Origin: Brachypterus glaber
Lineage: Eukaryota; Arthropoda; Insecta; Coleoptera; Kateretidae
NCBI GenBank assembly: GCA_958510825.1
Contig: OY294044.1
Location: 107,360,893 to 107,424,892, forward strand
Direction of reading: 5' to 3'
DNA length: 64,000 nucleotides
Shown here: positions 22,734-31,969 of the stretch, piece after piece
How positions within the stretch are numbered: position 1 is the stretch's first letter
Layout of the letters: each line of letters begins with the position of its first letter
The notes under the pieces: generated by a model
The model's database searches: none
What the model was told of the DNA's origin: nothing
The model's input: the letters and a program-made list of their open reading frames with translations, nothing else
Made by a program: the position numbers and the translations under genes

Positions 22734-23108
22734 CATTATGAATAAATATTCGAATGCATTAATTAAAAATAAATTCAGTCCGATCTAATAGATTTTGCAA
22801 TTGCTTGTATTTCATTTGACTCATGCTTATGGTAGAAATTCGTAAATTTTAGTGTTAAGGGCAATTTTGGCGCATTTTCGGCACGGGTTAGAATCTTTTG
22901 ATCATTTTGAAATTAGGCACATAATTGTGTATGCTTACAAGGAAAAAAAAATAAGATCAAACACTTTAAATTTTTCACTTATTACAAAAATTACAGTCAA
23001 TTTTCAATGATTTTTTACGATTTATGGTAATTTTACGAATTTTGGGGCCCCCATTAGCACCCTTAGAGAGGTTTGATCATATTTTCAGAGTTTTCTAGTT
23101 ACACCTAA

Positions 23109-23250
23109 GGAAACGTTCAAGTATTACGTAACGCTCCTGGGGGGGGGTCATTTTGGAGTGTTACGCCCATGTTAATGGTATAGAAATTAGCGTTACAGGG
23201 GGGGGTCCAAAATAATCAAAATTTGCGTTACGTAATACTTGAACGTTCCC
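23109..23250. mobile_element. Harbinger-like MITE with TAA target duplication
   Basis: A 142-bp element with inverted ends GGAAACGTTCAAGTATTACG and its complement ending GAACGTTCCC, flanked by TAA on both sides. The other arm of the host element (20990-21010) gives the unoccupied sequence ATTTAGGTGTAAC, so the 3-bp duplication is directly supported. A 3-bp TWA duplication is typical of PIF/Harbinger elements. Confidence 0.85.
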
Positions 23251-23884
23251 TAAATAAAAATTTTAAGATAATAAAAAAATATAAGGTCCATCCTAATACT
23301 CCATGAAGCATTAGTACGTCCTTCGAAAATATTAGACGAGCAAAAAATGCATATTTTTTACTTTTTGGATAGCCCCCGTAGAAGCATAATTATTAATTAT
23401 GCTGCTGTAACAGTCGTCATAGGCGCTGAGAAGATGAGTCTACTTAGTTGGTATGTCGCGGATTATGTAAGATCTACTATGCTAAAGATGAAAAGTGAAA
23501 GTCGCATAAACACACTGCTCTACTCGTTCAAAAAGTACTATCTTCAAATGACAATATGAGAACATTATTTTTATATGTTTGGACTTTTTTAAGGGCCGAC
23601 AAAATCAAAAAAAAATCATCGTAAAATGACCAAAAGCCAAGAAAGTAGGAAAAGCGAAAAGCTTTCTACCTTCAAATTTTAAAAATATTTTTTTTTATTA
23701 CTTTTTTTATATAGGAAGAAAAAATATATCATTGAAAAAATTTTGTAGGTATGTTTAAATACAAAAAAAAAACAAATTGCATTAGTAAATGGGACCCTCT
23801 ATGTCTGTCATTGGGAATACACTATGTAGTCTACAGCTTTCCCCTTTAACTCTTGTCGACTTGTCGACTCTTGTTAAAGGAATT

Positions 23885-24622
23885 ACAAAAAACTTAATAA
23901 TAATAGACGTTTATTGCCCAACAGTACAAACCATACAGGACATTCAAATATTTAGTACAAATCATTAAAATTAATCTATATAAAACCTAAAATACATCTT
24001 AAAGTAGAAAAGTTTATATCACACAATTGAGAGATATCATTGAAATTTTTACACATTACATATATTGGCGACTTATATAACAAGTTGGTATTGGCTCGGG
24101 GAACAAAAAATGTTAACGAACGGCGCGTCGCATTTGGTACCAGAAAGTAAATTTGTGATAAGAGATCGCTACATTCAATCCTATTATGTATTAAATTATA
24201 AAGAAACGTTACTGATAAAATTTTCCTGCGAGTGCTTAAAAGTTTAAAATTATATCTTAACATTAAGTCAGATAAATCTGCTCCTCTAGGTGGGTACAAT
24301 CTTTCTATTTTAAATGAAAAAAACTTAATAAATCTTCTCTGAACAGATTCAATCATATTAATATGGTTATTATAATATGGATACCAAATTAGGGACCCAT
24401 ACTCTAATTTTGATCTTACAAAGGAAAAGTATAACACTTTTAAGCAATCGGGATTGGTAAAATTTTTACAGCTTCGTATAACAAAACCTAACATTTTTAG
24501 CGATGCCTTGACAATTGTTGAGATGTGTATATCAAAGGAAAGCAAAGAGTCAAAGGTTACACCTAGATCACGAATTGAATTTACACGCTCTAAAGTTGTT
24601 CCGTTTACAAGTTGCGAAGTTT
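23885..24622 (-). pseudogene. 5'-truncated LINE ORF2 C-terminus
   Basis: The minus-strand frame begins upstream of its first methionine with LVNGTTLERVNSIRDLGVTF. It continues through FVIRSCKNFTNPDCLKVLYF, EYGSLIWYPYYNNHINMIES and on to a stop at 23976. It aligns by eye with the last third of ORF2 of the LINE at 31970-34732 (ERVSTIQDFGVLF, EYASIIWTPFYQCHINLLER), so the two belong to one family or close subfamilies. The endonuclease and RT core are absent. An AATAATAAT tail ends the copy at its 3' side. Confidence 0.85.
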
Positions 24623-24752
24623 ATTAGAACTATATAAATATATAAAAAAAGTAACGTCGTTACTATGTATAGCATTCTTTATGCATATATTATACATCCC
24701 TATAGTAAAACTTAAAAAAACGTGCGAAGTTTGAAAGAATTATCATAATATA

Positions 24753-24997
24753 CAGGGTGTCTGGAAATAATGTTTGGAAACTTTAGAAGAAAGATTAGTT
24801 TATGTGCAAAATCTCGTTGCTATATCTCAAAGGGTTCCTGAAATAATAAATAAAAACCTTCTTTAGGGCCCCAAAATTGGAGGGCTGTAGTTCCGTCAAT
24901 AAGCATTTTCGGACCCATGTCCATAGAAACTTTTTTTCTTATTTTCGTCCGACGAATTGGCTCCCAAAGTTTCCAAACGTTATTTCCGGACACCCTG
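24753..24997. mobile_element. Small CAGGGTG-ended TIR element (F3)
   Basis: The ends CAGGGTGTCTGGAAATAATG and its near-complement finishing CCGGACACCCTG are flanked by TA. Inner sequence (AGTTTCCAAAC) is also inverted. It shares the terminal heptamer of the larger foldbacks but not their bodies. Confidence 0.85.
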
Positions 24998-25430
24998 TAT
25001 ATTTAAATAAAGTTTTGTAGAATTCCTGGCGTGGCGAACATTTTTAATTATCCAGCACGTTCTGAAGAATGAAACAAGAAGTTTTAAAAGAAGTTGAACT
25101 TCTTGATGCAACTTTGTGAGAACTTATTGTAGAAGTTTTGTGTTTAGTCGGCGCAGACGCCTTTTTGGTGGCACTAATCATTTTTTTCAGGGTCACTACC
25201 TTGTCTGAATATGCTTGGATTAGTCTAATCGATTAAAAATTTACCATTTTGTTAACGTTCTTGATTTTTTTAGCTATAAAATGCTTAAATTAAAATTGTT
25301 AAAATTTATACCATTTGCCCACAAGCACGGCGAAAATAAAGCATTTTTTGTTTAAAAATATGTCTATTTGTGAATATACATGATTGCCATTTACAGTTAG
25401 TACTTTTTTGACTAGACATGCAGAAAATAC

Positions 25431-25580
25431 CTAAGCCGAGACGGTAAAGGTCGAAGTTGTCACTAAAATAGTACAGAGAAGTTACATCGTAATTTAATGA
25501 GTTTAACAGTTTAATGACCAAAAAGTATTGATTTCCTTTCGAGCTAAATTGTTGCCTTAGGTATTTTAGTTAATATAAAT
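25431..25580 (-). pseudogene. Decayed duplicate of the second chitin-binding exon
   Basis: On the minus strand the end reads YDVTSLYYFSDNFDLYRLGL and then GGTATTT. The intact exon at 35618-35762 reads CDATTLYYSSDNFDLYRLGS and then GGTACGT. The upstream half can still be aligned (PKAT, ILFGH against PNGT, ICAEW) but has in-frame stops and lacks the cysteines. Intron sequence past the donor also matches (GTATTTTCTGC in both), so the duplication was at DNA level. The relic lies inside intron 2 of the same gene. It cannot supply a working alternative domain half. Confidence 0.8.
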
Positions 25581-25693
25581 TAATTAATTAATTAATAGTA
25601 AATGCATTTAATGCAAAAAAGTAATAAAAAATTGATTTTTTAGTCATCTAACTTGATCATACGGTTTGTCTATTTTTACATATAAACCGAGAG

Positions 25694-26417
25694 CACGCTA
25701 ATCTTGAATGCAAATTAAGTTTTAGTGCCTTGCCAACGCAAACCAACAATTAGTCCTGTTAGTAGGAAGTCTACACATCATAAAATCATTGACAGTTAAG
25801 GTGCTCGGTTTCGGAAGATAATGGACTTTTTTCATCAGAAATTACCACTGTCAACTTAATAGTTCTTCATTTTATACTGTTTTAGCTTATTCTATATAAA
25901 TTTTGATCAGAGAATTTAAATCCATTCACAGAAACTGTCTATTGACTTCCATTTCGGAAGAAATTATCACTGAGCTTTTTCCAAAAAATATGCATATTAG
26001 TGTATCGATTAATGACAAATTATTTGTCAAACACTTATTATTACTGAATTATTGTTCTGACACATTATGACAGGTATTTAATGCACTGCACTAAATTTAT
26101 TTTTTAGAAAATAACCTACCAAATACATCTGCAACTTTTTTTTCTGAATTAAGAATCGATAGACTATTGTGATATGTGAACGGATTTGAAATCTCTGACT
26201 AAAATTTATATAGAGTATTCTAAAACAGTATAAAATAAAGTTTTGTTAAGTCCACTATGATCATTTTTAAGGAAAAAATTCCATTATCTTCCGAAAGCGA
26301 GCACCTTAGATTCTACTCTTAATGGTTTTATAATGTGCAGACCTCCTACTAGCAGGATTAACTCTTGGCTTGCGTTGACAAGTCACTAAAACTTAATTTG
26401 TATTCAAGATTAGCGTG
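25694..26417. mobile_element. Foldback element, arms about 330 bp
   Basis: The left end CACGCTAATCTTGAATGCAA pairs with the right end TTGTATTCAAGATTAGCGTG, and GGTGCTCGGTTTCGGAAGAT pairs with ATCTTCCGAAAGCGAGCACC. The arms are about 85-90% alike by eye around a centre near 26060. It is noncoding and lies in intron 2. Confidence 0.85.
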
Positions 26418-26441
26418 AGGGGTTAACACTGTATAGAACTA

Positions 26442-27267
26442 TACAGTGCGTACATTAAGTCTGGAATCACCCGATTTACTTTTCAATTATAAGACTTTTA
26501 AAAAAACGCTCGGACAGGTCGATTTTAATTTTTAATTTTTCAAATTTTGGTGTAAAAAAAGTTATTAAAATTTTCACCCCCTTGCACCCTCCCATCACAA
26601 CTTTTTTTTTTCAAATAGCAACCTACCTCTTGTGACACATCGTTAGAAAGGTTATTTAATAAGCTTTCTAACGGTGTATGCCAAAGCCTTATTTAAAAAG
26701 GGGCTTAGAAAAAAATTAGTGGCTATTTGAAAAAAAAAATTGGAATAAGTGGGTGCAAGGGGGTGAAAATTGTGATAACATTTGGTGTAAACCAAAATTT
26801 GCAAAATAAAAAATAAAAATCCACCTGTATGAGCATTTTTTTTTACTTCCCAGTTAAAAGTTAAAGAAAAAAATGCTTAGACAGGTCGATTTTTATTTTT
26901 TATTTCGAAAATTTTGGTTTACACCAAATGTTATTACAATTTTCACCCACTTGCACCCACTTATTCCAATTTTTTTTTTCAAATAGCCACTAATTTTTTT
27001 CTAAGCCCCTTTTTAAATAAGGCTTTGGCATACACCGTTGGAAAGCTTATTAAATAACCTTTCCAACGATGTGTCACAAGAGGTAGGTTGCTATTTGAAA
27101 AAAAAAAGTTGTGATGGGAGGGTGCAAGGGGGTGAAAATTTTGATAACTTTTTTTACACCAAAATTTGAAAAATTAAAAATTAAAATCGACCTGTCCGAG
27201 CGTTTTTTTAAAAGTCTTATAATTGAAAAGTAAATCGGGTGATTCCAGACTTAACGTACGCACTGTA
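26442..27267. mobile_element. Palindromic element, CAGTGCG ends
   Basis: It begins TACAGTGCGTACATTAAGTC and ends with GACTTAACGTACGCACTGTA. Arms of about 400 bp are nearly perfect inverted copies meeting near 26855, with TA at the edges. Each arm also contains its own inverted pair (TTTTCACCCCCTTGCACCC and GGGTGCAAGGGGGTGAAAA), a palindrome of palindromes. It is noncoding. Confidence 0.9.
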
Positions 27268-27282
27268 TATGTATTTCTTTCA

Positions 27283-27683
27283 ATAGAGCTCTCTACAACT
27301 AGAATTATGAAACAAAAGACGTCTACCCTATCTCTATCTCATTAGTGCTACACTTTCCAGCCAACCAAATAAATACTGTATTTGTTTTTCATACAACAAA
27401 TACAGTATTTATTTGGTTGGCCGGAAAGTGTAGTGAGCGGCACGAACGAACATAGCTAATGTGAATCTGTAGAATAAGATAATTCTACTAAAATTTAGAT
27501 GGCGCCAGTAATTTCTTTAATAAAAATAATACTCTTCGCCCGGCCAAGTAAATATTGTATTTGTTCAACAAAGAACAAATACAGAATTTGTTTGGTTGGG
27601 TGGAAGTGGGAGTGTATGTATGTCTTCTATCCTTTTTGGGTAGAACTTTTGTCCCTGTCTAATCTAACGGGAGAAATCTCCAT
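27283..27683. mobile_element. Double-hairpin element, copy 1
   Basis: About 400 bp, shared almost base for base with 38019-38430. It contains a 38-bp-arm hairpin (27349-27432; arms TACACTTTCC...GTATTTGTT, 8-base loop, one mismatch) and a second, weaker hairpin (about 27536-27615) built from related sequence. There is no reading frame of note. Confidence 0.85.
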
Positions 27684-28504
27684 TTGATCTAATTTGATAG
27701 TTACACGTGTACTAAAAAGTAGAGGCCTGAAGCCAGGGCCGTAGTAAAAAAGATTTAGTGGGATGGGGGGGGGGGAGAAGGTCGAAAATTACAATTTTTT
27801 TTAGTCTAAAACTGTTATTCCCTTGACAAAAAAGTTGATGACTAAAAAAACAAAAAATGTTTCTACTACTGCTAAAATTACAACTTTTAATTTTTTTAAC
27901 GCATGGTATTTACAACCCGGGGAAAAATGTTTTTGTATGATTATGCATATTTTGGACTTTTTGCATAATCATATGCATATTTATGCAACAGTCGCAGCGT
28001 GATGTTTGTAAGGGATGGGTGTGACCGCTTCGGCGGATATATTCCAGCATCAGCATCGCAATCATAGATATGCACAGAACTTGATTAATTTTATTATTTA
28101 TTTTTTCTATTTTGCGACTCTTATAAGCTCATAATCACACGCATTTTGCGTGTTCTTATAGGCCCATAAGAGGTCTCTACTTTTTTTCTGTTGGGTTGGC
28201 AACATACAAAAGCCTATCTCTTGACGTTTTGCGTGCAAATGTCAATGTCGATTTAAAGTTTAATTTTTTACAAAATTTTGTGTTTGGGTTATTTTTTACC
28301 GTGTTAAAATTGTGGACTGGTTAATTGCAGTGAAAAAAGAAGAGATGACTGTAAAATATATCAAAATATCATTTGTTCTTAGAATTTTAAACATAGTGTA
28401 AACTGTAATGCCAACCAAAACAAAAATCCCTAAGTCAGTCATCAATTTAAATGTAAGTTTTTTAAATTTTAGAGCAAAATAGAAAAAAATTGTATAAAGC
28501 ACTC

Positions 28505-28564
28505 GTTTCATAACACGTTTTTAGAGCACTAGTACTCGTGCGCTAAAAACGTATGTTATGAAAC
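28505..28564. repeat. 60-base hairpin
   Basis: GTTTCATAACA, CGTTTTTAG and GCAC pair with GTGC, CTAAAAACG and TGTTATGAAAC around a short loop. It lies just before the 316-bp array. Confidence 0.75.
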
Positions 28565-28635
28565 TAGTACTTTAATATACTATTATGTAATGTCATGAAA
28601 GTGTTCGTTTAATTGTAAAGTTTTAAGTGAGTAGT

Positions 28636-30531
28636 GATTATTAATATGTGATGTTAAATTTAAATTCAATGTATTTCGTTGTACACGTGGATATTTTCTT
28701 ATGAATTGCAAAGAGATAATTTTTTTATAAGTTGGCGTCTGCGCAAACATCACTACAGAGTGAGACGGTTTTGCGTGGGCCGAAAATTATACTAGATCGA
28801 GCTGGCCAACTACCCAAAGGAAAAAGCCATACTGGAATTGGACTGGATTGGATTGGATATTTATGCAAAATTTTGTAGATCATGTCTGGATTTTGAGCAT
28901 GTATGAATTTTGACCTGGTATGATACATAATTCATAAATATGCATAATTATGATTATTAATATGTGATGTTAAATTTAAATTCAATGTATTTCGTTGTAC
29001 ACGTGGATATTTTCTTATGAATTGCAAAGAGATAATTTTTTTATAAGTTGGCGTCTGCGCAAACATCACTACAGAGTGAGACGGTTTTGCGTGGGCCGAA
29101 AATTATACTAGATCGAGCTGGCCAACTACCCAAAGGAAAAAGCCATACTGGAATTGGACTGGATTGGATTGGATATTTATGCAAAATTTTGTAGATCATG
29201 TCTGGATTTTGAGCATGTATGAATTTTGACCTGGTATGATACATAATTCATAAATATGCATAATTATGATTATTAATATGTGATGTTAAATTTAAATTCA
29301 ATGTATTTCGTTGTACACGTGGATATTTTCTTATGAATTGCAAAGAGATAATTTTTTTATAAGTTGGCGTCTGCGCAAACATCACTACAGAGTGAGACGG
29401 TTTTGCGTGGGCCCAAAATTATACTAGATCGAGCTGGCCAACTACCCAAAGGAAAAAGCCATACTGGAATTGGACTGGATTGGATTGGATATTTATGCAA
29501 AATTTTGTAGATCATGTCTGGATTTTGAGCATGTATGAATTTTGACCTGGTATGATACATAATTCATAAATATGCATAATTATGATTATTAATATGTGAT
29601 GTTAAATTTAAATTCAATGTATTTCGTTGTACACGTGGATATTTTCTTATGAATTGCAAAGAGATAATTTTTTTATAAGTTGGCGTCTGCGCAAACATCA
29701 CTACAGAGTGAGACGGTTTTGCGTGGGCCCAAAATTATACTAGATCGAGCTGGCCAACTACCCAAAGGAAAAAGCCATACTGGAATTGGACTGGATTGGA
29801 TTGGATATTTATGCAAAATTTTGTAGATCATGTCTGGATTTTGAGCATGTATGAATTTTGACCTGGTATGATACATAATTCATAAATATGCATAATTATG
29901 ATTATTAATATGTGATGTTAAATTTAAATTCAATGTATTTCGTTGTACACGTGGATATTTTCTTATGAATTGCAAAGAGATAATTTTTTTATAAGTTGGC
30001 GTCTGCGCAAACATCACTACAGAGTGAGACGGTTTTGCGTGGGCCGAAAATTATACTAGATCGAGCTGGCCAACTACCCAAAGGAAAAAGCCATACTGGA
30101 ATTGGACTGGATTGGATTGGATATTTATGCAAAATTTTGTAGATCATGTCTGGATTTTGAGCATGTATGAATTTTGACCTGGTATGATACATAATTCATA
30201 AATATGCATAATTATGATTATTAATATGTGATGTTAAATTTAAATTCAATGTATTTCGTTGTACACGTGGATATTTTCTTATGAATTGCAAAGAGATAAT
30301 TTTTTTATAAGTTGGCGTCTGCGCAAACATCACTACAGAGTGAGACGGTTTTGCGTAGGCCGAAAATTTTGCCAGATCGAGCTGTCCAACTACCCAAAGG
30401 AAAAAGCCATACTGGAATTGAACTGGATTGGATTGGATATTTATGCAAAATTTTGTAGATCATGTCTGGATTTTGAGCATGTATGAATTTTGACCTGGTA
30501 TGATACATTATTCATAAATATGCATAATTTT
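28636..30531. repeat. 316-bp tandem array, six units
   Basis: Six head-to-tail units of exactly 316 bp. Units 1, 2 and 5 share GGGCCGAAAATTATAC and units 3 and 4 share GGGCCCAAAATTATAC. The last unit carries several changes (GTAGGCC, TTTTGCCAG, GCTGTCC) as expected for an edge unit. Each unit contains GATTGGATTGGAT, TATGCATAATTATG and GTCTGCGCAAACATCACTAC. The 67-residue minus-strand frame in each unit is a by-product of identity and resembles no protein I know. The terminal repeat flanks suggest that the array lies inside a transposon. Confidence 0.95.
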
Positions 30532-31322
30532 AGGTAAAATTATGCGTTACTATACTTAATTTTAGGTAAAATTAGCCATAATTTATGCATAATCATACAA
30601 AAACTTTGTCATACATGGCCAGATAATATCACCATAATGGTGCGCCTTCGCCAAAATTTAAAATTGTATGCATGATCATACATATATATGCATAATTTTG
30701 TATGGTCATTTATGCATGGTGAAAATCTAGACATGATCATACATAATTATGCATACACTCAGAAAATGTCATTGTAATTTTAATACTAAATTTTATTTGT
30801 AAATGCATATTTGTTATTTATATCGCCACCATTGGTATTTAATACTTTACTTGTGATATTAAATACTACAATATGTGTATTATATACAATATGTTGTCAT
30901 ACTACCACATCCAACGTCCTGGTACATTTGAATCTCCACGCAACATGTGTTTATTAATACTAGCATGCTATAGTAAGAATTAACTTAACATTTGGTAAAG
31001 CATATCACACTTATAGTATGGTATACTTTGAGTTGTTGCTAAGTTGTATTACTGATCTAGTTTAAAGTATGTTACAGTATTCAGAAAAATTAACAATCGG
31101 TAAATAATACCAAAATTTTGATTAGTAATAATATAAAGATTGCAACCGCACACAATTACAAATAATCAATCTTTTTTTTTACTTTTCTCTGTATTATTAC
31201 TAATCAAAATTTTGGATTATTTACCGATTGTTATTTTATTAAATGCTGTAACATACTTTAAACTAGATTATTAACAGAACAACTACAACTTAAGGTATAC
31301 CAAACTATAACTGTGATATAAT

Positions 31323-31880
31323 TTGCAAACTAAGTTTTCCGAAATAAGCGAGGAATTTATTAAAATTAAAAACACAAATGTACCACAAAAAATTAATATT
31401 GATAAGCCGAATGAGAATATCGATATAAAAACTGAAAACATTTCTCTGCTAATGGAAGAGGTGAATGATCGGGAATCCCGTGCAAAAAACATCATTATTT
31501 TTAACATGAGTGAGTCCAGGAAAGAAACACTGGGGGACCGTAACTTAGATGACAATGAGAGGGTGTTGTCTGCGCTTAGATTATGTAATAGTAATTTTAG
31601 CCTAGATAATGTAAAATTGTTTCGATTGGGTAGATATAACGCCTCTAAAATTAGGCCTATTAAAATAGTAATGGAATCAACTATAGCTGTGTTGAATATT
31701 TTACGTAACAAAGGTAAAATAAATGGAGATTTAAGGTTAAGTGCGGATCAAACCGATATGCAAAGAAAATATTTTAAAAGCCTCATCAATGAATTAAACT
31801 CCCTTAAAGAAAATGGTATTACTGATAAAATGATTAAATATTTTAATGGAATACCAAAAATTGTCACGAAAAAAAACTAG
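31323..31880 (+). CDS. LINE ORF1 protein, 3' part
   Basis: A 185-codon frame ending TAG just ahead of ORF2. It is Lys/Glu/Asn-rich. It starts with a probable coiled-coil-like stretch (FSEISEEFIKIKN), has RESRAKNIIIFNMSES in the middle and later VKLFRLGRYNASKIRPIKIV. The pattern RxxNIIIFxxxES...RLG...RPI/LKI is typical of ORF1 RNA-binding (RRM-like) proteins of insect LINEs, which coat the element RNA. The first methionine is only the first after the truncation point; the true start is lost. The end overlaps the ORF2 frame, which is already open upstream of 31880. Confidence 0.8.
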   Translation: MQTKFSEISEEFIKIKNTNVPQKINIDKPNENIDIKTENISLLMEEVNDRESRAKNIIIFNMSESRKETLGDRNLDDNERVLSALRLCNSNFSLDNVKLFRLGRYNASKIRPIKIVMESTIAVLNILRNKGKINGDLRLSADQTDMQRKYFKSLINELNSLKENGITDKMIKYFNGIPKIVTKKN

Positions 31881-31969
31881 TTACCAGTAGTACCAGTACG
31901 AATACTTTAAGTGTTTATTATCAAAATAGTCGTGGATTAAGAACTAAATTAGTAGAATTCTATAAAAAT

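Larger units (their letters stand above)
20950..23310. mobile_element. Outer inverted-repeat element carrying two nested insertions
   Basis: The left arm (20950-21240) and right arm (22860-23310) are imperfect inverted copies. Matching parts are AAAATTTTATTTAGGTGTAAC against GTTACACCTAA...AAATAAAAATTTT, and GATCAAACTTCTCTAAGGGTG against CACCCTTAGAGAGGTTTGATC. A palindrome (21493-22733) sits between the arms and a small MITE (23109-23250) interrupts the right arm. End points are approximate. Confidence 0.7.

Noticed and set aside
28296..28511. 71-residue hydrophobic minus-strand frame
   Set aside because: It resembles a membrane peptide only in composition. It lies within the composite element, with no homologous motif or splice context.
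28725..30508. Repeated 67-residue minus-strand frames, one per 316-bp unit
   Set aside because: They are identical because the DNA units are identical. They have no recognisable domain, and silent and replacement changes are too few to judge. Treated as tandem repeat by-product.
28636..30531. CRISPR-like array
   Set aside because: Units are contiguous 316-bp copies without short repeat/unique spacer structure, in a eukaryotic sequence.
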